Source: Diogma glabrata (Eukaryota > Arthropoda > Insecta > Diptera > Cylindrotomidae). Taken from it: DNA of 64,000 bases. The position numbers and the translations under genes are program-made. Position 1 is the stretch's first letter, and every line of letters starts with the position of its first letter. Where the stretch lies: NCBI GenBank assembly GCA_963693315.1, contig OY856186.1, positions 455,759,217-455,823,216 on the forward strand, written 5' to 3'. The notes under the pieces are model-generated. The model worked only from the letters and a program-made list of their open reading frames with translations, was not told the DNA's origin and did no database searches. Below are positions 45,935-57,345 of the stretch, in pieces.

Positions 45935-48900
45935 TTAGTCAGTCGTCGTCTGTGCCGTTACTGGTTGTATTCTGTCATCCAAGTTGAGACTTTTAATAAA
46001 ATTAATTAGCTCAATTGGAGTGACGTTTTGTGGTAATGGAAGTGTTAGTCTTCTATGACCAAGTTGGTTGTATCTGTGCCCAGAGAGTTCAGGACAGCTG
46101 CATATGACGTGTTCCATCGTTTCCGCGTCCGAGTAGCAGAATCTGCACCTGTCGGAAACAACAAGGCCTATTTTGTTAAGATGGTGGTTTAAAGGACCAT
46201 GTCCAGTAACGCACCACGTTAAAATTCTTAGAGACTCTCTGTTTAAGTCGATTGTTTTTAAGGGTGAAACAGGGAGGTTACATAGAAACTTCTTGGAGTG
46301 TACTAGTCCCTCTCTGCTTCTCCATAATTAAGCATTTAGTTCTTGTTCCATTGTTTGGATTGTGCTTTTGAGCGAACTCTTGGCCATTCCAAAGCATGGT
46401 TCCGGTCCAACAAATTTTTTATTGGCACCTTGCTTTGCTAAAGCGTCAGCGATAACATTTCCTTGTATTCTTGTGTGGCTAGGTGCCCACACAAGTGTTA
46501 CTATGTTATTGCACGAGATTTTTAATAGATTTTGGTAGCATTCCCATACCAGTTTTGAATCAAAGCGCGTAGATTTTAGTGCCAAGAGTGCTGCTTGGCT
46601 GTCAGAGATAATATATATTTCAATATTTTGGTATTTTCTTTCAGCGCATAGCAAAGCGCAACTGCTAATGGCAAAAATTTCGGCTTGAAATATGGTTGTT
46701 GTGGTGCTTAAGGCAACCGTTTGTTTTGTTCTAGAACCAAACACTCCTGCTCCCGTGCCCATGTTGGTTCGAGAACCATCTGTGTACCAGATGCTGGCGT
46801 TATGTGGCAGTGACCGTATGTAGTTTTTAATAAGATCTCTGGCCAATATCTTGACATCAAAGTGCCTGTCTAAATCTATTGTTTTTGGCATACAATCCGA
46901 AATATGGTATGTATGCAGATCAGCTTGTAATTCAGAAAGGATTTTAAGGTGTCCAGTTAGATTACCCGGCTTAAACCCTTCTGTGAGCTGCAGTCTATGA
47001 ACGCTCAACACCGCTACAGATTTAACATGTAGGTGCAATGGAGAAAGCTTTAGAAGAATCTCCATTGCTGACGTTGGCGTGGTTTTGAAAGCACCTGTGG
47101 CACTAAGACACACAAGCCTTTGTATTTTTGTAAACATATTTTGAGCAGTTATTTGGCGCGTTTTAGGCCACCAAACTAAAGCTGCATATGTTAGAATTGG
47201 TTTTATAATACTTTGGTGCAACCAAAGTATCATTTTTGGGCTAAGACCCCCTGTTTTCCCAAACAGGTTTCTGCATGTGAAGAAAATTTTGTTTGCCTTA
47301 TCAGAGATATATTTCAGGTGTGGGTTCCATGTTAGTTTGCTATCCAAGATCACACCTAAATATCTAACCTCTTTTGATGTTTGTAAAAAGAAATTGAAGT
47401 TTCTCCTGTTTGTGAAAACGACAATGCTTGTTTTTTGGGGATTGATCGACAGTCCCAATCTGTTGCACCACTTTGATACAATATTAAGAGCTGTCTTAGT
47501 TCGACCAGCGACAATGGAGTCATGTTTCCCTCTAACCATGACTGCCAAGTCGTCGGCATAGCCTACAGTGTTGAAGCCGGAATCATTTAGCTTAGGGAGG
47601 AGATCATCAGCCATCATTAGCCAAAACAGTGGAGAGAGAGAGCACGATCCCTTGCGGGCAGCCTCTAGATGCAGTAACAGTCACTGAATAATTACCTATT
47701 GTAGCCGTTATCTTCCGACTCTGTAGCATCTTGATAATCCACGCAATGATAAGTGGGTTTATATTTTTCTTTGTGGTCATTTCAATGATAGCATTGAAGT
47801 GGACATTGTCAAAGGCTCCTTGTTTATCCATAAATGTACATACAAGTGCCTCCTTATAGTTTAAGGTGCTCTCAATTTCTTTCACCATTTTGTGTAACGC
47901 CGTTTCAGTAGATTTCCAAGTCTGATAGGCGTGCTGGCTAGAGTTGAGAGGGTTTTGTTTGAGACATACATGACGGATGTGATAGTCCAACATCTTTTCC
48001 ATTGTTTTTAATAGAAAAGATGTAAGACTTATGGGTCTGTATGATTTGGCTTCATTTGGTTTTTTTCCTGGCTTAGGTATAAAAACAACTCTGGTTTCTC
48101 GCCATATCTGAGGAATGTAAGCAAGACGAAAGTTTGCTTTGAACAACGCATGAGATATGGAAGAATGATTGTTAGACCCTTTTGCAGAAATGCCGGAAAA
48201 AATTCCATCACCTCCTGGAGATTTATACGGACCGAAGGACTCTATAGCCCATATCGCTTTGTTGGGGGTGAAAATTGTGTTGGTTAAATGATCTGCATTA
48301 CTTTTAGTTGCAGGATCTAGAAGACGTACGTTTTCGTTGGCATTATCTTCCGTGCTCCATTCTATTGAGTCCGGAAAGTGGGTTTGGAGTAAAGTATCTA
48401 GTGTCTCAATGCAGCTTGTGGTATACGTACCATTTGGTTTGCAGATTGAGCCTAGAGGGTTTGTGTGATCAGACGACATCAATTTTTGGAGTCGAGCTGC
48501 AGCAGGCAGATTATCTTTCGTATTGCAGAGCTCTTTCCAGCTATTTCTTTTTGATTGTCTGAGTTCTTTATTATAATTGGTTAGAGCTACTCGGTACTCT
48601 ATCCAATTATTTGTTGTTTTTGCTCTGTTAAAGAGCTTACGAACTTTATTCCTTTTCCTCTCCAAGTTACCATTCCACCAAGCTACATCTCTGCATCTTT
48701 TGAATTGAGTTATTGGAGTATTAAGGTTGTATGCCTCAGTGATAATTTCTTGCAAATTATTTGCTGCAGAGTCGAGCTCAAATGTAGAGTTGATACTGCC
48801 GCAACTATTTACATTATCATGAAGATACGTTGTGTAAAGTTCCCAGTTGGTTTTTCTCGGGTTTCTAAAGTACTGGATGCTCTTTGGGTAGTGTTCTATG

Positions 48901-49904
48901 TTGAAACAAATATAAGCATGATCAGACATAGAAGCTTCCTTCGAAACATGCCAGTTTTTAATATGGTTAGTAGCGTTTATGTTGGTTAAAGTAAGGTCAA
49001 GGACCTCACCTCTGATTGCGTTTCTAAAGGTAGGCTCACTACCTTTGTTTGCAATAAACATATTGTTTGCATACAAAAATTGAAGCAGACGCTCGCCTTT
49101 TGTGTTAATGTTACTACTTCCCCACACGGTGTGATGAGCGTTAGCATCACACGCTATTATGAGGTTGTAGTGGTTATTGTTGCAATACTTGATGAGTTTC
49201 TCTACTATTTCTGGTGGTGTCTCGTCCTCATCCCCCGGGAAGTATGCAGAAGCTAAAATGAATTTACGAAATCCACCTTGAGGAAGATGAATTTCTATAT
49301 GGACCGTTGTAAGATCTCTACAGATAAATTCATTCAATGGAAATATTTTCAGATGTTTGTTGAAAAGAATCGCGGTTCGCGGTCTTTCCACATCTGAGAA
49401 ATAGATCAGTTTTGTATTTTTGTTTGACGATAGACCTTTTATTCTTTTACTGTCTGCCCACGGCTCCTGTATGAACGCTAGATCGTGAGCATTCTGTTCA
49501 ATTAACCGGTTCAAATTAACAGAGGCCATTTCTGATCTGTGCAGATTAATCTGAACGCAACTTAATTTAGGTACTAGAGATTTTTGTGTATATCGTACAG
49601 GTGTTCTGTCTGACTTAGAGTAAGCTGGTGAATCATACATTACCCTAGAGTCAGACATGGTGTGTGTACTATCCGAACTAGGATAAGCTGATAAATCAGG
49701 CATGGTCTTAGAGTCAGACATGGCATGTGTGCTGTCTGGTTTAGGATAGGCTGATAAATCAGGCATGATCCTAGAGTAGGACATGGTGCACAGTTTTGTT
49801 GTTAGTTTATGTGATGCGTTTGGAGAAGCATCGCCCTCATATAAAACTTTGTTTTCCATACAATATTTATGGAGAAAATAGGGAGGTACATTGGTCAACC
49901 ACAA
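45935..49904 (-). pseudogene. I-type LINE ORF2: endonuclease, reverse transcriptase, RNase H
   Basis: Order from the 5' side: a repeat-bearing N-terminus (to about 49560), APE endonuclease (FIQEPWADSKR; ACDANAHHTVWGS; MSDHAYI), reverse transcriptase (YKSPGGDGI; YRPISLTSFLLKTMEKML; GCPQG; catalytic GYADD at about 47552), RNase H (WYTDGSRT, an AEIFAI glutamate, ISDSQAALLAL, and the terminal SHTRIQGNVIADALA) and a zinc-binding tail (CRFC....EHVICSCPEL). RNase H after RT places it in the I group. Two lesions break it: a frameshift inside a CTCTCTCTCT run just after GCPQG (about 47625-47650), consistent with four extra bases, and a TAA at 46325-46327 before the tail. Otherwise the frame is intact, so the copy is fairly young. 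Confidence 0.9.
49610..49795 (-). repeat. 63-bp in-frame minisatellite in ORF2 N-terminus
   Basis: Three copies encode a 21-residue unit of the type MSDSKTMPDLSAYPKPDSTH. The period is a multiple of three, so the frame stays open. It lies before the endonuclease, outside known domains. Confidence 0.75.
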
Positions 49905-50688
49905 CAGAGCCCTGTGTTGTGGTAAGGCTATTGAAACTGGAGGGCGCCCGGTATCCAGAGTTCCGTACTAGTAATCAAGCACCCCCTTGACCATGCTAAG
50001 CTTTTCAAAGTTTTACTTTCATAGGGTTGAGAAAATATCCAAACCCAACCTAATTATGCCCATTTTTCTATTCCCAATAGGCAATCTGATTCGTGTTCAG
50101 TCAATCGGAATCGTGGATTTGATTAAATTTCACATAATCTCATACGGTTCAAGGTCAAAAAACGTTGGTTGTTTATAATAAGTGGAGAAAATTTCCTAAA
50201 CTAGAATAACGTAACGTAATGTTAACGACTACATCATAAATTTCTGGTTAATTAGACTCGTGTTACATATATAGTGAATTACGTATAATTCTGCAATGGG
50301 TTTACTCTAAATGGACTTTCATGATAAGTTTTCACCCGGAACTTTTTTCTCTCTAGCATAGTTCATTCTAAAATTATTATCTCAAGATTTGGGAGTTAAA
50401 ATAACTTCAATTCGTCCACCAATTAGTCCTGGACTGAGTTTCCATAGAACAGATAAATAATGTTTAAACTCATGCATTCGGAAAAATTTCATATGAAAAA
50501 AAAATAAATGTAGCCAAATTCGGTTTTGTCTGGGTTTGACAGTTTTTCACTCAGAACAATCACCTGTTTAACGTAAGATATGTTACCTTGTTAAAAATGC
50601 TACAAAAATCATTTGTTTTGGGATTGGTTTTTTATTTGTCGTTCAATATAATCCACTAAAAAGGTTAATTTACTTATTTGAATTCTTT

Positions 50689-50941
<253 letters not shown>

Positions 50942-51422
50942 TTGAGCAATTTCACGAAGATTTAACAACGTTTTGATTGACCCCTTTTAATTTTGATTAT
51001 TTTTTGTTTAAAGATAGTCTTTGATAAATAAAAAATACAAGTTCTCTTAGAATTTTTTTTTTCGACCAGGGGTCTTCACAGGGTGCCCCTCAATTTTTTG
51101 TTATTTTGTGATGTGAGTGCATTTTGACGAGCGATTGTAGAAAAACTACTAAACCGATTTTCATAAACGATATGTCGTTGAATAGGTATTAAAACAAAGT
51201 TTTTAAAAATTTACACTGTTAATTTTTTGAAATAATTTTTAACGGTGTAACATAAGAAAAAAACGGTGTAATTGAAAAAAAGATGGCTATGCTATGCCAT
51301 TTTTTTAAACTAAATTGAAAGTTTAGGAGATGCATTATTTTTTGTTTTAAAGATAAAATTCGTTGTGCATATGACTGTCGGGAATCAGTTTTTTTTTTGT
51401 TCTGAAGGAAAATTATAAAATT
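50942..51422. repeat. Left arm of the long inverted repeat
   Basis: About 481 bp pairing with 53184-53697. Contains the mirrored pairs AACGGTGTAACATAAG and AACGGTGTAATTG, and TTTTTAACGGTG. Confidence 0.8.
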
Positions 51423-51652
51423 GACGTTATAAACTAAGAGATTTTTTTTTATGTTAAATATCAAATATTTTATTATTAGATGAAATTTTTAAAATATTAT
51501 AAAAATTATATATGTAGTACAGTAAATAAAATAAATACAATTGTTAAAAATGATTTACTTATTTTACAAACAGAAGTTTCTTTTGAATAGGAAAGCACTT
51601 CTGCAATTGTTTTCTTTGTATTAGATGGCATAAAAAATGAAATGTTTATTTA

Positions 51653-52339
51653 TCATTTATTATCTGTTGTGGATACACCTCTTCTATCCGTCGCAGATGA
51701 ATGCTGAAAATTATTTTCATGTAGAGTTTTACTTTTTTCAACCAAATTACGCGTAGCATTACTTCCAAATATATCTTGAATCTCCTGCATTTTCATTTCT
51801 TGCGGTAAAATTGACAACATTTTTTGTTTTTCAGCATAATCCCCATTGTCGAAATGTATCTTTAGGTTTCTAATAATTTCTTCATAACGTTGCCTTATTT
51901 TTGCATTTTCAGACAACTCTAATACTTCTCCAGTCAAACGTTCCTGAATAGACTTAGTTCTGTGAACGGCTTTTTGTTTCCTGTAGTCGAGACTGCCACA
52001 CAAATTTATTTTAAGAGGTGAAAGATGATCCGATATATGCGGCAAAATATGTATGTTTAAATTATTAATTATCTCATCACGCTCTAAGTTAATCAAGTTT
52101 GGTGTTTGAACATAATCTCGATTAAAGCTGGCACCAATCAGTTGATCGGTTTGCATTTCATCTGATGTTTCATTTGAAGATGCGTCATTGGATACTGCAT
52201 CGTCACCCACTGTTAGTGATGTTGATAAATCTGAACCAGAAGGTAGTGTTGACTGATTGATTAAATTTAAATAACAAGATGAACATATTTGCTTATTCTC
52301 CATTGCACTAGTCCCAAGAACATCTAAATGTTGTCGCAT
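51653..52339 (-). CDS. Unrecognised 228-aa protein inside the inverted-repeat element
   Basis: Single open frame, ATG at 52339, TGA at 51653-51655, followed within about 3 bp by AATAAA (51645-51650, minus), so stop and poly(A) signal nearly touch. The N-terminus has a CSSC pair (ICSSCYLNL), then a Ser/Asp/Thr-rich acidic stretch (about residues 35-70), a middle SPLKINLCGSLDYRK segment, a helical charged region (about 130-170), and a block LSILPQEMKMQEIQDIFG followed by ATRNLVEKSK that looks like a small helix-turn-helix. A similar ILP....I.KIQ..FG...Y.AR.AK block occurs, as I recall, in uncharacterised repeat-associated metazoan proteins. No catalytic motif seen. Upstream exons are possible: AG lies shortly before the ATG. 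Function unknown. Confidence 0.5.
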   Translation of the reverse strand: MRQHLDVLGTSAMENKQICSSCYLNLINQSTLPSGSDLSTSLTVGDDAVSNDASSNETSDEMQTDQLIGASFNRDYVQTPNLINLERDEIINNLNIHILPHISDHLSPLKINLCGSLDYRKQKAVHRTKSIQERLTGEVLELSENAKIRQRYEEIIRNLKIHFDNGDYAEKQKMLSILPQEMKMQEIQDIFGSNATRNLVEKSKTLHENNFQHSSATDRRGVSTTDNK

Positions 52340-52829
52340 TTATATTCACTCACTTTAGAAAAATTGAATTTTGAAAGTTTTTGTTAAAGTAATAGAAATT
52401 AACTGATAGTGACCAATTTAAAACTTCATTTATATAACAAAAATGGGATTCAAAATAGTAATGCAGGCATCAATAAAGATTATATACGCCTATTTTTTAT
52501 GACCAAATATAATTACTCTACATTTACTACTCTACAGCATCTATTCAACCTTTTGAAATCTTTGTCTTAATTACAGCCATATATAATTTAAAATCCTTAA
52601 GATGGTTTTTATTTATTTTTAATCCATATTAGTTTACGCCTATATTCACTTAAAATTAAAAGTAGGATTTTCAAATTTTTCAATCATGCATATCTAAAAA
52701 AACAGCCTCCTTTTAAAGGATTGACGGATTAATAGGTAAATTCACAGGTAAATAAAAACAAAATTCAATTTTATTTAAAAAAAAAATAAAAAAGTGGGAT
52801 TAGATGCTAGCTTCATCTTTTAAACTTGT

Positions 52830-53110
52830 TTTCTTATGTAACACCGTTGAATAGGATTAAAAAACTAACAATGCCCAATTTCAAAAGTTTCTTTTTAACA
52901 CCTATTCTACGACATACCATTTATATTGTTATTATAATTATATTATTATATTTAAAAATATAATAATTTATATTATTATAGTTATAAAAAATTCTACTTG
53001 AAGTCGTATTTTTCATTTATCAAAGGCTATCTATAAACTAAAAATAAACCAAATTAAAAAGAGTCGAGTCAAAATGTCGCAAAATTTTGCTGAGCTTGAC
53101 TGAAATCGCT
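52830..53110. repeat. Third, partial copy of the inverted-repeat unit, same orientation as the right arm
   Basis: CTTATGTAACACCGTTGAATAGG, CACCTATTCTACGACATACCATTTAT, AAAGGCTATCTATAAACTAA and AAAGAGTCGAGTCAAAATGTCGC..GCTTGACTGAAAT match 53370-53690 in order, but the middle (TTTCTACAATCGCTCCTCG...GGGGCACC) is missing and AT-rich sequence stands in its place. More diverged than the two arms are from each other. Confidence 0.6.
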
Positions 53111-53183
53111 TTTGAAAAAGTTCATTTAATAATACAGTATTTGATATTTAACATAAAAAAAAAATCTGAATCTAAAAATCGCC

Positions 53184-53697
53184 ATTTTTATAATTTTCCT
53201 TCAGAACAAAAAAAACTGATTCCCGACAGTCATATGCACAACGAATTTTATCTTTAAAACAAAAAATAATGTATCTCCTAAACTTTCACAATTGGCTAAA
53301 TATAAAATAAGCTTCAATTTAGTTAAAAAAAAAAGGCTATGCCATCTTTTTTTCAATTACACCGTTTTTTTCTTATGTTACACCGTTAAAAATTATTTCA
53401 AAAAATTAACAGTGTACATTTTTAAAAACTTTATTCTAATACCTATTCAACGACATATTATTTATGAAGATCGATTGAGTAGTTTTTCTACAATCGCTCC
53501 TCGAAATGCACTCACATCACAAAATAACAAAAAATTGAGGGGCACCCTGTGAAAACCCCTGGTCGAAAAAAAAAATTCTAAGAGAACTTGTTTTTTTTAT
53601 TTATGAAAGACTATCCATAAACAAAAAATAATCAAAATTAAAAAGGGTCAAGTCAAAATTTCCCAAAAATTTGCTAAACTTGCGTGAAATTACTCAA
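53184..53697. repeat. Right arm of the long inverted repeat
   Basis: About 514 bp, complementary to 50942-51422. It has a short insertion (about 53290-53325) relative to the left arm. Confidence 0.8.
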
Positions 53698-55050
53698 TTG
53701 TTTCTTGCATATGTTGATATGTTTAAACCATGAGGTAGAACGTATAATAACCTTTTTGTCAATGCCGTATATTAAACAAACAAGTAGACAAACTCATACA
53801 ATATTTTTTTAATTTATGCCTTCTTCAGTCAATTTTCTTTCATTAGAATCAATCATCTCCTAACAAACATTTTATAAAGAAAAATACACGTTCTGATTTG
53901 CTAACTAAATCAATTAAGTACATTTACTTTTTACAAACAACAATATTCTAAATATCGTTTTTGAGAGCATAAAAGAAAATTAAATATTATCGATTTTGTA
54001 ATTAGGAATTTTTCTCGTTATATTTTTTCCATTTTCTTGGCAATAAAAGGTAAAATATTTTCATTTTCCATTTTTTTTCCTTTTTTTTCCTGTTTTTATG
54101 TTTTTTTATTGGCATTCTGCTATTGTAAGGATGTACGTACATACTTGCAAACAGAAGTGAGTAAATGTGGTTTTTAATTTTATTTCCGCAAAATTAATTA
54201 TAAAGAATAAAAACTTTTTTACTGGTTGGTAAAACTTTATTAAAAGATAGATGCAGAACTTTATTTATTTTATCCTTATGTATAACAATAGGTGAAAATT
54301 AAAAATTTGAAAGGATTTGATTACATTCAAATGAAAACATTGCAATTGAAAAGCTCAATTATTTTTATTTAATTTAATTTATGTACTTGATTGATGGTGA
54401 AATTTGAAAGCAGACAGAATATAAACCACCAAGAAATTTATTTTAATTATTGTTTTTTTTATATAATGAAAATAACTTATTTATAAACAACATATAAATA
54501 TCTGAAAATATCTGTTTATTTGAGAAAACATATTTACTTATGTATATATGATCAACAGCATAACCTCAGTGAAACATAAAAGCTTTAAAACAAAAAACAT
54601 TAATGGTATTTTTCTTTGATCATCGTATCATTTCTCTTTCAACAATAATCTAGCAGCCACATCAAAGTTCATATCGATTGGATTATATTTTTATAATCTT
54701 ATCTAAAGATAGATTTAAATTGCAAGAACCACTAATAAAATTAGAAACAAAAAATTATAGTAATATCATTTTTTGTTCATGCTCCATTGCCTTAATTGAA
54801 AAACTTAATCCAAATTGATGTCAATTAGGATACTATTATTTTGAATATAAAGGAAATTTGTCTAATGAAAACATCAATGAAAAATTTTGTTACAGTTTTA
54901 ATGATTTTTATAATGATTGTCATTATTTACGTAATAAACTGCTTAAAACTGGATTATCATAATTAATAAAGCTTTTCATGGTTTCAAAATTGGATTATGG
55001 ATTATTTATATGAAGAATTTAACAAAAGAGAAAATTTGTTCAACGTTTGT
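53698..55050. other. AT-rich intergenic DNA
   Basis: No gene, RNA gene or clear repeat recognised. Confidence 0.45.
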
Positions 55051-55054
55051 TATT

Positions 55055-55200
55055 GGAGACTGATGGTATTCGGTTGTGTATCCAAAAAAACAGATGTATA
55101 AAGTATGAAAGGACTTGGGGCTTCCGGGCTTAATTCCAAGCCAGAACAAAAAGAAGTTACATGTTTTTTTGAAAATCCTTATTGATTCGCCAATAAAACT
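55055..55200 (+). repeat. SINE-like sequence, copy 1
   Basis: CCGGGCTTAATTCCAAGCC resembles a tRNA T-arm/B-box; the preceding GATGGTATTCGGTTGTG may be a decayed A-box. Downstream TTTTTTTGAAAATCCTTATTGATTCGCC aligns with 55840-55880 of the second copy. Confidence 0.35.
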
Positions 55201-55764
55201 ATAAATGCATAAGGGAACAAACATGAATTTTTTTGGAAAAGTAGACTTAACTGTCTGCAGTTTATGTAAGCAATGGCCATCTTAAAAAAAATAGACGGAA
55301 AAACCCGCTTAAAATCACTTTATTTACTTGATACCTGTGATACAATAATTTTTCAGAAGTCACAATTTCATAACTTTTTTTATTTCTTATGTTGAATCGA
55401 TGGTTTTTATTGCTCATGTTAACCGTAAGTCGTAAATGAAATTGCTTATCAAAATGTATATGGCTCATGCAGCGAGTAACAGGTATATTGTAAAATACGG
55501 AATCAGAATGAATGGAAGAGAAAATTAAAATTTGAAATATGAAAAATCAATAAAATGAAGTTATTCCTAGACAGAAATAGCGATGGCAAAATTTTTTAGT
55601 TGTATGATGTGATGTGTTGATTAGTTTTATTGATGTAATATAAAGCGGATATATTCATTTTTATTGATGTTCGATGACACATAAAAATTTATATTAAAAG
55701 CAATAAAACTTAACTGTACAATTTTTCTTATTAAACGTTTTTATCAAGTCAGTTAAGTTGAAAA

Positions 55765-55890
55765 TTATGATGATGGCGAGGGGTTAGCAAGATTTAGCAA
55801 AATTTTGAAGTAATGGGTTTAAATTCCAATCAAAGCAAAAAGCGTTTTTCAAGCTTTTCTTGAAAATCTTTAATAACTCACCACACTTCG
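55765..55890 (+). repeat. SINE-like sequence, copy 2 (tRNA-derived)
   Basis: GATGGCGAGGGGTTAGCAAG looks like an A-box (TGGCGCAGTGGTTAGC type) and GGGTTTAAATTCCAATC like a B-box, about 35 bp apart. The tail TTTTCTTGAAAATCTTTAATAACTCACC matches copy 1. Confidence 0.45.
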
Positions 55891-56334
55891 ATCTGAATTT
55901 AAGAATTATTCAAAAAAACTGAATGAATTAAACAATGGTGTGGCAATTTGTGTACGGAACGAAAGAAGTTTGGTCTAATTGACTTAACAGTCAGACAATT
56001 CATGAAAATAAAATACGTGAAATATATCTATTAGTTGTTGATCAGCCCAAAACTTTTCTACAGAAGCATCGAAATTTTGTTGTTTACTGATCAAACAGTG
56101 TAAGTTTTTGATTTTTATAGTAAAATGTGTAGAAGGGATTACAACATGCATCATAAATTTTTTTGATTTTTTTTTTAAATAATGAATAACTAAAAAATCC
56201 TATCACATAACAAAATATCACATAAACCATTATTTAATGATAAAATAAATAAAAGAAAATAAGAGGATAAAAACCAAACTTTTTTGAAAAATTTGCACAA
56301 GAAAACTTTGATTGGGTTTCCAATATATAGTGAA

Positions 56335-56760
56335 GAGCTGCTTCGTTGACGAATCAACGAAGTGACATAGCAGGTCACGCACCTGGATGAGATTTATTTA
56401 GCCCCAAGCTGGCTTCAGCCCATGGGGTCGAGACAGAAATCCTGCTGCTCCATCACAAATAACAGTGTTGTACGTGTATGTCTTGGTGAGAACTGAGTAA
56501 ACAAAAAGCAAGTGAAAAGGATAGACTCTGGCGACCCACATAGGTGAATAAAAACCACGATCGTCACGTCCCACCCCCACACTCAATCACTCATTCACAC
56601 ACTCTTGCACTGCATCCGCTCACCCCCGCTTACACCCATACTCACGACCATATTCACACACGCTCTCATTCATACATACATGTCCATATAACTACAGAGA
56701 AAGTTTACTCACCCCATGGTTAGTCAAGATCCCACTCCTGATTAATCCGATTTGATTAGC
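56335..56760 (-). repeat. Dispersed repeat family, copy 2
   Basis: GAAGAGCTGCTTCGTTGACG, GAAGTGACATAGCAGGTCACGCACCT, AGACTCTGGCGACCC, CCACGATCGTCACGTCCCACCCCCACA, a CACTCATTCACACACTC run, and CTCACCCCATGGTTAG match copy 1 (36815-37910) in order. A TTCGTTGA/TCAACGAA palindrome opens the copy (56341-56362). Confidence 0.55.
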
Positions 56761-56799
56761 CGATCATCATTGGACGGATAATACACACGTATGCGTAGT

Positions 56800-57345
56800 G
56801 ATGCTTCAGTAACGTAGTTACAAGTTGTATTATATAAGCTGGTGTCGACTTTAATTACCAAAGAAAGTTATATAAGTGGACGTAATGATACGTCGGTTGT
56901 CGATCCAAAGTAACGTAGTTCAAAGTTGAATTATATATGCATTGATTGACTTGAATTACGAATAAACGTTATGAAAAGTAGGCGTACTGATATGTAGGTT
57001 GTAGATCCAAAACACGCAGTTAGAATTTGAATTATATAAGCTGATGTCGACTTCAATTGCCAAAGTAGGATATGTAAGTTATAGATCCCAAATAATGCAG
57101 TTAGAATTTGAATTATATAAGCTGGTGTCGACTTCAATTGCCAAAGTAGGATCTAAGAGTAGACGTATTGATACGTCGGTTGTTGATCCCAAGTAACGTA
57201 GTTCAAAGTTGAATTATATATGCAGTTATTGACTTCAGTTTCGACTAAACGTTATAAAAGTAGGCGCACCGATATGTAAGTCGCTGATCCAAAGTAAGGT
57301 AGGCAAAAGTTGGTGTACGTGCGCACCATATACAGCCGTTGTTGA
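56800..57345. repeat. Minisatellite, unit about 80-100 bp
   Basis: The unit reads TTGAATTATATAAGCTGGTGTCGACTTCAATTGCCAAAGTAGG..TAGATCCAAA.TAACGTAGTT-like. GAATTATATA occurs near 56830 (variant), 56931, 57030, 57110 and 57210. Two unit types (ATATAAGCTGGTGTCGAC and ATATATGCA.TTATTGAC) alternate irregularly. Confidence 0.75.

Larger units (their letters stand above)
45834..50003 (-). mobile_element. I-type non-LTR retrotransposon, 4.17 kb, with 11-bp target duplication
   Basis: TTCAAAGTTTT at 45823-45833 recurs at 50004-50014, flanking the element. The minus-strand 3' end is a poly(A) tail (T-run at about 45831-45858) after a 3' UTR of about 75 bp. Inside is one large ORF2 (endonuclease, RT, RNase H, C-terminal zinc-binding tail). 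A separate ORF1 (gag) is not visible; only about 100 bp precede ORF2, so the copy is probably 5'-truncated. It lies beside the CR1-like fragment at 44915-45726. Confidence 0.85.
50942..53697 (-). mobile_element. 2.76-kb element with long inverted repeats enclosing an ORF
   Basis: 50942-51422 is inverted at 53184-53697. Shared landmarks in mirrored order are TTGAGYAATTTCACG, TTTTGATTATTTTTTGTTTA, GACCAGGGGTYTTCACAGGG, GTGCCCCTCAATTTTTTG, TTTTTAACGGTGTAACATAA, ACTGTCGGGAATCAG and GGAAAATTATAAAA. Divergence is modest with a few indels. The left end abuts (TA)n, so any TA target would be hidden. The 1.76-kb interior holds a 228-aa frame and a third partial copy of the repeat. It could be a DNA transposon with long TIRs or two inverted copies of one repeat flanking unrelated DNA. 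Confidence 0.65.

Noticed and set aside
47277..48989. Plus-strand frames of 84-94 codons
   Set aside because: Antisense shadows of LINE ORF2.
53292..53552. 86-codon frame in the right inverted-repeat arm
   Set aside because: The matching frame in the left arm is not conserved; repeat sequence only.
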